A DNA stretch of 29,925 bases from Aeriscardovia sp. (GTDB lineage: Bacteria; Actinomycetota; Actinomycetes; Actinomycetales; Bifidobacteriaceae). This document shows, piece by piece, positions 16,489 to 24,072 of the stretch. A program made the translations under genes and the position numbers. The notes under the pieces are model-generated. The model saw nothing but the letters and a program-made list of their open reading frames with translations. It was not told the origin of the DNA and ran no database searches. Position 1 is the first letter of the stretch. Each line of letters starts with the position of its first letter. The DNA is taken from NCBI GenBank assembly GCA_017538865.1, contig JAFYIA010000027.1, positions 1 to 29,925 on the forward strand, written 5' to 3'.

Positions 16489-16596
16489 ATGGAACAAGAA
16501 CAATTTTCCGACTTGAAATCGGTACTGAATATCCTAAGAGGGAGGATTAATCCTCAACATGAGGCGCAACCCGCGAGAGTAACCCCCCCCCTTTGA
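16489..16596 (+). CDS. Out-of-frame leader, probable original N-terminus of nuclease copy B
   Basis: ATG at 16489 opens a 35-codon frame (MEQEQFSDLKSVLNILRGRI...) that reads into a run of nine C and stops at TGA 16594-16596. GGAGG lies directly upstream (16483-16487), though only one base from the ATG. One more C, or two fewer, would join this frame to the nuclease frame as ...RVTPPPLKWNEKQTENF. The joined N-terminus would be similar in length and character to that of the paralog at 11622, where about 27 residues precede EKETENWLIEP. I therefore read it as the first part of the same gene switched out of frame. Confidence 0.5.
   Translation: MEQEQFSDLKSVLNILRGRINPQHEAQPARVTPPL
16583..16591 (+). 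repeat. C9 homopolymer tract at the start of nuclease copy B
   Basis: Nine consecutive C directly before the TTG that opens the nuclease frame. Long C or G tracts near the start of restriction genes are a known phase-variation device, because slippage during replication changes the frame. As given, the tract puts the upstream ATG out of frame (OFF). Sequencing miscounts of homopolymers are the main alternative. Confidence 0.9.
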
Positions 16597-17459
16597 AGTG
16601 GAATGAAAAGCAGACTGAAAACTTTATAATAGAACCCGTCTTTCAAGCTCTCGGATATGATTTGCAGGATCCGAATAGCCCGGAAGTAGCATTTCCGGAA
16701 TTGAATAGGGGAGTCCGAAAACCGGATCTTCGGGCGGATTATGTCCTCTTTTTAAATTTGCAACCTGTGATAGTTGTTGAATGCAAGAAATTATCCGAGA
16801 AGAAGTTGAATAGTGATGCAAGGCGTCAGTTGGATGAGTATTTCCGTGCGCCGAGCGACCAAGTCAATACTGTAAGAATCGCAATTTTAACTAATGGCGA
16901 TGAGTTTGAATTTTACACCGACAGCAAAGAAAAAAACGTAATGGATTCAGATCCTTATTGGACGTTCAATCTGTCCAAATTCTCGGACAATGATGTTAAA
17001 GCTCTTCTAATGTACTCAACTAAAAATCTGAAAGGCACGTTAGACAATCTTCCGACGATTGTATATAACGCTCAATTTGAGCGTTATAAGAGGGAAGGGA
17101 AAATTAGCTTGGAATATTGCCCGAGCGATATTTCCTCCCATAGGTTCGAGCTTTCCGGATATGAATTTGAAAGCCGCAACATCAGCACCGATCACTGGGT
17201 CACTATGTTTAAGAATGTCATTACAACTCTCTGCGAAAAATATGACTTGCCTAACCATTTAGATCTTGCAAAGTGCCAAACATGGTTCTGCTCCATAAAG
17301 GACATGCAGCCTCAAGAAGGTTCTAATAAGCGTTGGCTTGAAGTAGGTGATTATAAAGTTCAAACCTCCCCCCTTGATGCCAACACGATTATTCAAAGAC
17401 TGAAGATATGTTTTAAGGCGGTAGGAATCAGCGCAAGTCAGTTGGTATTTCGTTTTTGA
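16593..17459 (+). CDS. Orphan nuclease with type I restriction HsdR N-terminal-like domain (copy B)
   Basis: Paralog of the protein at 11622-12776. The readable frame of 288 residues starts at a TTG at the end of a C9 tract without a ribosome binding site, so the true start is probably the ATG at 16489 in another frame. PD-(D/E)XK motifs: NEKQTENFIIEPVFQALGY (4-22), RADYVLF with D49, VIVVECKK with E63 and K65, RRQLDEYF with Q79, then AILTNGDEFEFYTDSKEKNVMDSDPYWTF, nearly the same as in copy A (ILTDGNRFLFFTDSEKDNLMDTDPYWEF). The C-terminal domain (about 175-288) parallels copy A but lacks its long linker. A strong palindrome lies inside the gene. No helicase, methylase or specificity subunit is adjacent. 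Function is inferred to be DNA cleavage. Confidence 0.78.
   Translation: MKWNEKQTENFIIEPVFQALGYDLQDPNSPEVAFPELNRGVRKPDLRADYVLFLNLQPVIVVECKKLSEKKLNSDARRQLDEYFRAPSDQVNTVRIAILTNGDEFEFYTDSKEKNVMDSDPYWTFNLSKFSDNDVKALLMYSTKNLKGTLDNLPTIVYNAQFERYKREGKISLEYCPSDISSHRFELSGYEFESRNISTDHWVTMFKNVITTLCEKYDLPNHLDLAKCQTWFCSIKDMQPQEGSNKRWLEVGDYKVQTSPLDANTIIQRLKICFKAVGISASQLVFRF
17064..17088. repeat. Perfect 11-bp inverted repeat inside nuclease copy B
   Basis: TATAACGCTCA (17064-17074), three-base centre ATT, TGAGCGTTATA (17078-17088). It is much longer than expected by chance in 30 kb and lies within codons for VYNAQFERY. It could form an mRNA hairpin, a protein binding site or a nuclease target. Confidence 0.85.
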
Positions 17460-17784
17460 TAAAAGCAATGAATAGTGACGCACTTTGTGCCGGTTCCTCG
17501 TTAAGTCATTGGATAATTGCAAAAATGCTAAATGCTAAGTGGATTGGCCTGACTTCATAGATTTAGAGGGTGGAATTTTAAAAGCCCCTATCACAAGTGA
17601 TACTTTGCGCATCGCATGCAGAAACCGCTTTAACTTTTAGTCATTTGGTTGTCTTGAAAATGAAAATCAAACAAAGTCTATATTCGTTTTAAAAACATAC
17701 ATATTGTTAAAATCAAACAACGCGATCGCTGTCTAAATTATGGCTCAGCAAATAGTGATGCAGTGGAGAAGGGAGGGAATGAAG
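17460..17784. other. 325-bp AT-rich gap upstream of nnrD
   Basis: No gene is seen. The right half is strongly AT-rich and probably holds the promoter of the nnrD-alr-dgt-dnaG group. A 12-bp direct repeat AAAATCAAACAA occurs at 17663-17674 and 17709-17720, 46 bp apart, possibly paired operator sites. No copy of the tmRNA 3' end is present, so no att site. Confidence 0.5.
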
Positions 17785-18654
17785 ATGGCGCTTAGCTTGA
17801 AAGAAGCTCGCTCTTTCATTGTTTACCCAAATGCAGATTCCAACAAGTATTCCAGAGGGGTAGTCGGCCTTTTAACCGGATCTGACCGCTTTCCCGGTGC
17901 AGGAGTCCTGTCTTGCAAAGCCGCCCTTAGAAGTGGAGCCGGGTTTTGCAGGTATATGGGGGAAGGGCGGTTTTGCAATTCTCTTGTTCTCGGAAACTGC
18001 CCCGAAATCGTCTTAGGTGAAGGCGCCTGCGACAGCTTCCTTGTGGGCTCCGGCATTTCGGACGTCCTCCAAGATCCGAGGCGGGACCTGGCGAAGCGCA
18101 TCTTTTCCGATGCATCCATGTACCGTAAAGGCGCGGGACGGCTAGTTTTGGATGCGGGGGCGATGGACCTCGTTCTGGATTCTTTGCCTGCCGTCCCCAC
18201 GGTGATCACCCCCCATTCTGGCGAGCTTCAAAAGCTTTTGAAAAAGAAAGGCGTGGAGGCGGACGCGGAAAGCATCCTTAAAGACCCCGTACGCTTTGCA
18301 AAACTCGCCTCCCGCCTTTTCTCCTGCGCCGTGCTTTTGAAGGGTTCGCATACCGTAGCAGCCGCAGGGGATTTTTCTGAAGAGGTGGAGGCGGACTGCC
18401 ATTTTCTGGCTTGCGCCGGGACGGGTGACGTTTTGGCCGGGTTCCTTGCGGGTTTTTTGGCCGTGTCCAAACCCGAAGGGGAAGAGGGATTTGTCAGAGC
18501 CTGCGCCGCGGCGGCCTACCTTCACAACCTCGCGGGCAAGATCGCGAGCCGGAGCATGGAAGGCCCGGGCCATTCCATAGTGGCAAGCGACGTGGCAGCC
18601 AACCTCCCGAACGCTTATTTATGGGCAATTCAAAAAGATAAACTAGATTTATAA
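17785..18654 (+). CDS. nnrD: ADP/ATP-dependent (S)-NAD(P)H-hydrate dehydratase
   Basis: Cytoplasmic ribokinase-fold repair enzyme that dehydrates damaged NAD(P)H hydrates. I place the start at ATG 17785, because GGAGGG (17772-17777) lies 7 bases upstream; in-frame ATGs at 17740 and 17779 are worse placed. Length 289, normal for a stand-alone dehydratase without the fused epimerase. Motifs: GVVGLLTGSDRFPGAGVLSCKAALRSGAG (about 25-53), VITPHSGELQKLL (family 'iTPHpgE...L'), VLLKGSHTV, and CAGTGDVLAGFLAGFLA near residue 212 with the catalytic Asp of 'GsGDVLaG'. The alr gene follows 34 bp later. The pair is common in bacteria. It is the first housekeeping gene after the accessory region. Confidence 0.92.
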   Translation: MALSLKEARSFIVYPNADSNKYSRGVVGLLTGSDRFPGAGVLSCKAALRSGAGFCRYMGEGRFCNSLVLGNCPEIVLGEGACDSFLVGSGISDVLQDPRRDLAKRIFSDASMYRKGAGRLVLDAGAMDLVLDSLPAVPTVITPHSGELQKLLKKKGVEADAESILKDPVRFAKLASRLFSCAVLLKGSHTVAAAGDFSEEVEADCHFLACAGTGDVLAGFLAGFLAVSKPEGEEGFVRACAAAAYLHNLAGKIASRSMEGPGHSIVASDVAANLPNAYLWAIQKDKLDL

Positions 18655-18688
18655 GCGAAGTAGAAGAGATCCACAAGGAATAAGATAC

Positions 18689-20059
18689 ATGCCTTTTCCA
18701 GTCATAAGCCCGCGCCAGCAGCACAGCATGGCGGGGAGCGCAGTTGACTTCAAGAATTTAAGTTGCGAGGGACAGAACAATTACCTGAAAGCCCTCAGAT
18801 CCTTTCCAGGACAGGCCATAGTAGATCTTTCAGCTCTCGTGGGGAATATGCGCCGCATGCGCTCCCTTTTCGCGCCTGCCGAGGTCATGGGAATAGTCAA
18901 AGCCAATGCCTACGGGCACGGCCTCATCCCCTCCTGCCTTGCAGCGGTAAAGGCAGGGTGCTCATGGATAGGCGTGGCAAAGGCCCAGGAGGCTTTGGCC
19001 ATCAGAAGGGGCGGGATAGGCCCGGGAATGTGCCGCATTCTGGCATGGCTCGCCAACTGCGTCTGGGCCCCCTATGAAGAGATGATTGGAGAGGACATCG
19101 ACATAGCCCTGGGATCTTTAGATGAGATAGAGGCTGTCGCAAAAGCCGCCCTAAGGGCCGGGAAACGCGCCCGGGTCCACATAGTGGTCGACACGGGCTT
19201 TAGCAGGAACGGGTTCCTCGAGGGCTCTTTTGGAGCAGCCCTCTCCCTCCTGAAAAAACTCTCAGGCGAAGGCAAAGTGGAAGTCGTGGGAATTATGAGC
19301 CACTTTTCTTCGGCCGACGCCGAAGACGAAGGGAGCGAAAGGTATACCGATCTCCAGCTTGAGAGTTTTTCAAGATTTGCAAAGAGGGCGGAGTCGGCAG
19401 GGTTCAAAGGCCTTTTGCGCCATATCGCAAACAGCGCCTCCAGCTTTTCGCGCCCCCTCTCCCGCCTCGACATGGCCCGGCCCGGAAACAGCTTTTACGG
19501 ATACGCCGCCGACTACGCCCTAGGATCCCCCCAAGACTTCGGCCTCACCCCCGCCCTCACCCTCGAGGCGCAGCTTGCGAAGGTGAAGGACGTGGACGCT
19601 GGCAGGGCCGTATCGTACGGGAGGACCTATAAGACTGAAAAGGAAACCTCCCTCGCCATCGTGCCCTTGGGATACGCCGACGGGATCCTGCGCACGGCCG
19701 GGGGATCCGACTCCCCGCTTGAAAAGGCGGGCGCCCCCGTCCGGGTCCTCACTTCTTGCGGCCCCAAAATTGCCAGGGCCTGCGGGAGGGTGTGTATGGA
19801 CCAGTTCATGATCGACCTCGGGGCGCCTATGGAGAGCCTGGGCGTTATGGAAGGGGACACCGTCCGGCTGTTCGGGCCTGGGGCCGGAGAAGAAGAAAAC
19901 GAGCCTACGGCTGACGACTGGGCGAGAAGGTCCGATAACATAAGCTACGTAATCTACACCAACCTTTCTCTGAAGATTCCGCGGCTCTATTTGAACGCTA
20001 AAAAGGAGCTGGGAGAAGAGGGGCTCTCCCTCCTCAATCCCGAATGTGTGCTTTCTTAG
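18689..20059 (+). CDS. alr: Alanine racemase
   Basis: PLP enzyme that converts L-Ala to D-Ala for peptidoglycan. The N-terminal TIM barrel carries the PLP lysine in IVKANAYGHG (K71). Other motifs are VDTGFSRNGF, IMSHFSSAD, HIANSASSF, DMARPGNSFYGY, VSYGRTYKT with the second catalytic Tyr in the C-terminal domain, LGYADGI, GRVCMDQFMIDLG and the end SYVIYTNLSLKIPRLY. With 456 residues it is longer than usual (360-390). About 40 residues precede the conserved core at QAIVDLSAL, so a later start is possible. AAGGA lies about 9 bases before the chosen ATG. A small insert with EEENEPTADDW lies near the C-terminus. dgt starts 7 bp after its stop. Confidence 0.95.
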   Translation: MPFPVISPRQQHSMAGSAVDFKNLSCEGQNNYLKALRSFPGQAIVDLSALVGNMRRMRSLFAPAEVMGIVKANAYGHGLIPSCLAAVKAGCSWIGVAKAQEALAIRRGGIGPGMCRILAWLANCVWAPYEEMIGEDIDIALGSLDEIEAVAKAALRAGKRARVHIVVDTGFSRNGFLEGSFGAALSLLKKLSGEGKVEVVGIMSHFSSADAEDEGSERYTDLQLESFSRFAKRAESAGFKGLLRHIANSASSFSRPLSRLDMARPGNSFYGYAADYALGSPQDFGLTPALTLEAQLAKVKDVDAGRAVSYGRTYKTEKETSLAIVPLGYADGILRTAGGSDSPLEKAGAPVRVLTSCGPKIARACGRVCMDQFMIDLGAPMESLGVMEGDTVRLFGPGAGEEENEPTADDWARRSDNISYVIYTNLSLKIPRLYLNAKKELGEEGLSLLNPECVLS

Positions 20060-20066
20060 GAGTTGC

Positions 20067-21350
20067 ATGAAAGAACAAAAACTGGACGTGCCTTTTAAAA
20101 ACCCCATACCCAGGGGCTACTCCTCACGCGATCTCGACAGGTTTTTCGAAGAGGACGGGAAGTCGAAGCTGCGCACGGAATTTGAGAGGGACAGGGCCCG
20201 CCTCATCCACTCTTCGGCCTTCAGGAGGCTCGGGGGAAAGACCCAGGTGAGGACTGCGGGATACAACGACTTTGCCAGAAACCGCCTCACCCACTCCCTG
20301 GAAGTGGCCCAGATAGGGCGGCAGATAGGCTACCTTCTGGGGTGCGATCCAGACGTGGTCGACTGCGCCTGCCTCGCCCACGACCTCGGCCATCCGCCTT
20401 TCGGCCACAACGGGGAAAAGGTCCTCGCCTCCATCTGCGAGGGGATCGGCGGGTTTGAGGCGAACGCCCAGACCTTCAGGATCCTGACCCGGCTCGAGCC
20501 AAAGGTATTTGAAGAGGGGAAAAGCTGGGGGCTGAACCTCACACGCGCGTCCCTGGACGCCTGCGTGAAGTATCCCTGGACTAAAGAAGAAGCTTCATCC
20601 TACATAAAGGGCGGAAGGAAGTTTTGCATCTACCCGGAAGACATGGAAGCATTCCTTTGGCTTAAAGACGCTGGCCGCGAGCACGAGCGCCCCATGGAGT
20701 GCCAGGTTATGGACATTTCCGACGACATAGCCTACAGCGTGCACGACTTCGAGGACGCCCTGGAAGGCGGGGCGGACCTTTCCCGCTTCAATCCGGATTC
20801 GGGGATGGCTTCGCTCGAAGAGGCCATGAAGGCCTGGTACGGGAAGGAGGAAGACCCCGAAGGCCTGAAGGAGGCCTTCTTGCGCCTGTCCTCCTTCGAT
20901 CGCTTCTTTGGAAAGAAGGTGGACGGATCCAGAAGCTCCCTGGCGGCCCTAAAGGACCTGACCAGCGCCCTCATAGGCCGCTTTGCCTCATCCATTATGA
21001 CGGCTACGAGGAAAAGGGACGGATACGATCCCCTCGTACGCTATAAAGCATCCCTCGAAGTCCCGGAGGAGACCAGGATGGAGATAGAGCTTTTGAAGGG
21101 GCTCTCGGCTTTGGCTGCCAGATCCGAAAAGGCCTACATTGAACAGCAAACGCAGGAAAGGGAGATAGTCGGGAAAGTGGTGGAAACGCTCGCCTCCTCC
21201 CCCTGCCCGGAAAAGTATTTCGAGCCCCAGTACCTCGAAGACTTCAGGAGGGCCGGGAACGAAAGGGAGCGGCTGAGGTGCGCCTGCGATCAGGCTGCCA
21301 GCCTCACCGACGCCTCCATCCGGGCGCTTTGGGAAAAGATGAAGGGCTGA
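20067..21350 (+). CDS. dgt: Deoxyguanosinetriphosphate triphosphohydrolase (dGTPase-like, HD family)
   Basis: HD-domain metal enzyme that hydrolyses dNTPs to deoxynucleoside and triphosphate, thought to control the dNTP pool. ATG 20067 is chosen because TAGGAG (20057-20062) stands just before it. Length 427. Motifs: RDRARLIHSSAFRRLGGKTQV (41-61), RLTHSLEVAQIG with H76, CLAHDLGHPPFGHNGE with H105 and D106, and MDISDDIAYSVHDFED with the last metal-binding Asp. The stop TGA overlaps the dnaG ATG by one base (TGATG). The dgt-dnaG tandem is typical of actinobacteria, and the pairing of pool control with primase makes functional sense. Confidence 0.93.
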   Translation: MKEQKLDVPFKNPIPRGYSSRDLDRFFEEDGKSKLRTEFERDRARLIHSSAFRRLGGKTQVRTAGYNDFARNRLTHSLEVAQIGRQIGYLLGCDPDVVDCACLAHDLGHPPFGHNGEKVLASICEGIGGFEANAQTFRILTRLEPKVFEEGKSWGLNLTRASLDACVKYPWTKEEASSYIKGGRKFCIYPEDMEAFLWLKDAGREHERPMECQVMDISDDIAYSVHDFEDALEGGADLSRFNPDSGMASLEEAMKAWYGKEEDPEGLKEAFLRLSSFDRFFGKKVDGSRSSLAALKDLTSALIGRFASSIMTATRKRDGYDPLVRYKASLEVPEETRMEIELLKGLSALAARSEKAYIEQQTQEREIVGKVVETLASSPCPEKYFEPQYLEDFRRAGNERERLRCACDQAASLTDASIRALWEKMKG

Positions 21351-23341
21351 TGGCCTCAATTCCAAAAGACGAGATAGACGAGGTCAGGGAGGCTTCCAAC
21401 CTTTACGACATAGTTTCCGAGACGGTGTCGCTCAAAAGGAGCGGCCCCGAAGCCTACGTGGGGCTGTGCCCGTTCCACGACGAAAAGACGCCGAGCTTCT
21501 CCGTGAGGCCTTCTTTGGGGACGTGGCACTGCTTCGGGTGCGGGGAAGGCGGGGACGTCTTCGACTACATCGAGAAGAGGGACGGAGTGGAGTTCCAGGA
21601 GGCGGTCAAAATGCTCGCCGACCGGTACTCCATCCCCCTGCACATGGACGAGGGGCGACGCCCGGAAAGGCTCTCTTCCAGGACCAGGCTCCTTGAAGCG
21701 TGCGGGGAAGCGGAGCTGTTTTTCAGGCAGAGCGCGGAAAACGACCCCGAGGGGCACCTTGAAAAGTTTCTTGCCGGAAGGAACTTTTCCATGGAGCAGG
21801 GGGCGCAGTTCGGATGCGGCTGGGCTCCCAACAGCTACGACGCCCTTCTCTCCCACCTGGTTTCCAAAGGCTTCGCCGTGGAGGAGGCGGTGGAGGCCGG
21901 GCTTGCCCGCAAGAAGGAAGGCGGCGGGGCCTACGACTACTTCCGCGGCCGGATCATCTGGCCCATTTCGGATTCTTCAGGCAGGGTCATAGGCTTTGGC
22001 GCCAGACGCGTGCTCGACGAGGACAGGATAGAGGCCAAGTACATCAACACCCCCGAAACCCCGCTCTACAAGAAGTCGAGGGTGCTTTTCGGCCTTTCCC
22101 TCGCGAAAGAGGAAATCGTAAGCTCCAGATCGGCCGTAGTCGTGGAAGGCTATACCGACGTCATGGCCATGAGGTTTTCGGGAATCCGAAACGCGGTGGC
22201 CGCATGCGGGACGGCCTTCGGGTACGACCACGCGCAGATCCTGCGCCGGCTCATACAGGACGACGCGGTCGGCAGGATGCAATTAAAATCTGGGAAAGAG
22301 CAGAGCCGGGTAATCTTCGCCTTCGACGGGGACGAGGCGGGCAAAAAGGCCACCCTCAAGGCGACGAGCCTGGACTCGGCCTTCCTCTCCCAGACCTTTG
22401 TGGCGAGGAGCGAAGACGGGCTGGACCCGTGCGACCTGCGCATGAAAAAGGGGGAAGAAGCCGTCAGGGCCCTGGTAAAAGGGGCCAAGCCCATATACGA
22501 CTTTATAATCGACCGCATCTTGGAGGGGTTTGAAAAAAAAGAGGACGTGGAGAAGGCCGAAGAGATAGAGGCCTGCGCAGGGGTGGTGTCCACCATAAAG
22601 GACGACTTTCTGAGGGAGCTTTACACCCAGTCCCTCGCCCGAAAGCTCTGTACCCTGCTTTTGCCGTACGTCGACAGGAAGACCGCCAAGGAGGTGCTCC
22701 TCTCCTTTGCGAACAAGTCCCCGGATTCCCAAGAGCTTCGCACCCGCATAACCTCGCTTGTGGAAAGGGCCGTGAGGGTCATGTCCCCGGAGAAGGGCGG
22801 GGGCTACTTCAAAGAAGGCAGGGAGGCTTTGCCGGAATCCGGGAAGCCCCCCCTCAAAAGCGGGAGCGCGGAGGATCCCGTCTTTTCCTGCGAGCAGCAG
22901 CTTATGGCGGAAGCCGTGCAGCGCCCCGGGGATATTGACACAGCCCTCTGGGGGCAGTTGGACGAGGAGAGCTTTACCACCCCGATGTTCAAGGCCCTGT
23001 TTGCGGCCCTCGAGGCTGCGGGAGGGATAGAGGCCGCAAAAGATCTGCCTGCCCGGGCGTGGGTGGAAAAGCTCATGGACCTGTCCCCCGCCCTCCTTTA
23101 CCCCGTGATACCCACCCTCGCCTCGATCCCGCTCCCCTCCTCTGAAGGAAGCGGGGGCGCCATGGGCCGATCCCTCATAGCCAAAGTTTTGGAGATTTCG
23201 ATAGTGAAAAAAGAGTCCCTCTGCAAAAAGGAGCTGATGGAGGGGAAGGGAAACGTGGAAGAAATTTTGATCAAGGTGCAGGAGCTTGAAAAGAAGAAGC
23301 AGGAGCTGAGGCGGATCATGAGCGGGGAAGGGAAAAGATGA
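21350..23341 (+). CDS. dnaG: DNA primase
   Basis: Makes RNA primers at the replication fork, working with the DnaB helicase. Length 663 from the ATG overlapping the dgt stop. The N-terminal zinc ribbon has C40-PF-H43 and C61-FG-C64. The core has GFGARRVLDEDRIEAKYINTPETPLYKK (family 'iGFGgR.l.....KYlNspeTplf.K'). The TOPRIM part has VVVEGYTDVMAM (about 263) and VIFAFDGDEAGKKATLKA (about 320). Between these lies a short insert (DDAVGRMQLKSGKEQSR), longer than in typical DnaG. The C-terminal helical part for helicase binding is present (about 500-663). rpoD, a frequent downstream partner, is not here; instead a membrane protein gene overlaps by 4 bp. Confidence 0.95.
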   Translation: MASIPKDEIDEVREASNLYDIVSETVSLKRSGPEAYVGLCPFHDEKTPSFSVRPSLGTWHCFGCGEGGDVFDYIEKRDGVEFQEAVKMLADRYSIPLHMDEGRRPERLSSRTRLLEACGEAELFFRQSAENDPEGHLEKFLAGRNFSMEQGAQFGCGWAPNSYDALLSHLVSKGFAVEEAVEAGLARKKEGGGAYDYFRGRIIWPISDSSGRVIGFGARRVLDEDRIEAKYINTPETPLYKKSRVLFGLSLAKEEIVSSRSAVVVEGYTDVMAMRFSGIRNAVAACGTAFGYDHAQILRRLIQDDAVGRMQLKSGKEQSRVIFAFDGDEAGKKATLKATSLDSAFLSQTFVARSEDGLDPCDLRMKKGEEAVRALVKGAKPIYDFIIDRILEGFEKKEDVEKAEEIEACAGVVSTIKDDFLRELYTQSLARKLCTLLLPYVDRKTAKEVLLSFANKSPDSQELRTRITSLVERAVRVMSPEKGGGYFKEGREALPESGKPPLKSGSAEDPVFSCEQQLMAEAVQRPGDIDTALWGQLDEESFTTPMFKALFAALEAAGGIEAAKDLPARAWVEKLMDLSPALLYPVIPTLASIPLPSSEGSGGAMGRSLIAKVLEISIVKKESLCKKELMEGKGNVEEILIKVQELEKKKQELRRIMSGEGKR

Positions 23342-23976
23342 GCGAAGAAGAGGACGCGGGAGGGGAAAAGGGCCGCGGGAAGGCCTGGCTGGTGGCGGGA
23401 ATCGCCCTGGCCTTCTGCCTGATCCTCTGCGGAATCTGGGCCATAGCCTTCTTCCACGGCAAAAAGGCCATAGACAGAGAGTGCGCGCAGACCTATTCTC
23501 AGGCCCAAGAGTCCTACAGGAGCTTTGAAGGCGAAAGGGACGCGGCCCAAAACGCCCTCGACACTTCCAGCGCCAAATCCTCCCCAGCCTACGAGGCCCT
23601 TCAAAAGGCCCTGGCGGCCAAGACCGATTCCGCGCCGGTCCTGTGCAGCGCCGGAAAGAACGGATCTATAGAGGGAAACAGGGCCCTGATGAAGACGCTT
23701 TCCTCCAAACAGGCCTCCCTCTCCTCCCTCGCGGCAAATCTTTTGGAAAGCGAGAAAGCCGCCAACATTTCAGAGGAAAAGGCCTTGGCCGGGCAGGAGA
23801 TCGCGTCCGCCAAAGCCGCCCTCCCGGCGCTTTCGCACAGTTCCCAGTCTGAAGTCAAATCCCGGATCTCGGACCTTGAAGGGGAGGTAAACAGCCCCTC
23901 GCCTTCTTTGGCGGGGGTCAAGGACGCCATGCTGGCCCTGGAAGGAAGTTTGAAAGAAGCCGCAGGCGGAAACTGA
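23338..23976 (+). CDS. Membrane-anchored helical protein of unknown function
   Basis: Not recognised. It has 212 residues with a short charged cytoplasmic N-terminus (SEEEDAGGEKGRGK), one transmembrane segment at about 17-39 (AWLVAGIALAFCLILCGIWAIAFF) and an Ala/Ser/Glu-rich helical remainder, likely extracytoplasmic. Two cysteines outside the membrane (in DRECAQ and PVLCSAG) could form a disulfide. It starts inside the dnaG stop (ATGA), so it is translationally coupled to dnaG and is real. The TAA/TGA end is only 3 bp from the 3' end of the convergent tRNA gene. No enzyme motif is visible. A role linking replication to the envelope would be speculation. Confidence 0.75.
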   Translation: MSEEEDAGGEKGRGKAWLVAGIALAFCLILCGIWAIAFFHGKKAIDRECAQTYSQAQESYRSFEGERDAAQNALDTSSAKSSPAYEALQKALAAKTDSAPVLCSAGKNGSIEGNRALMKTLSSKQASLSSLAANLLESEKAANISEEKALAGQEIASAKAALPALSHSSQSEVKSRISDLEGEVNSPSPSLAGVKDAMLALEGSLKEAAGGN

Positions 23977-23979
23977 AAG

Positions 23980-24052
23980 TGCCCTGAGCCGGATTCGAAC
24001 CGGCGACACGAAGATTAGAAGTCATCTGCTCTATCCCCTGAGCTACCAGGGC
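23980..24052 (-). tRNA. tRNA-Arg (anticodon UCU)
   Basis: Seventy-three nucleotides fold as a complete cloverleaf: acceptor GCCCTGG/TCAGGGC (one G-T pair), D stem GCTC/GAGC, anticodon stem GATGA/TCTTC with loop CTTCTAA giving anticodon TCT, T arm GCCGG-TTCGAAT-CCGGC and discriminator A. CCA is not encoded. It reads AGA and AGG, and AGG is one of the commonest Arg codons in this genome. It lies 20 bp downstream of the antiporter stop on the same strand and may be cotranscribed. Confidence 0.96.
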
Positions 24053-24072
24053 GCCCATAAATTATACCATTT

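Noticed and set aside
8417..17459. A complete type I restriction-modification system
   Set aside because: The HsdR-like proteins lack the helicase part, and no HsdM or HsdS gene is present; the only methylase is fused within the MmeI-like enzyme.
8250..17784. Integration of a mobile island into the 3' end of ssrA
   Set aside because: No repeat of the tmRNA 3' end is seen near 17.5 kb, no integrase is present, and a native terminator follows the tmRNA directly.
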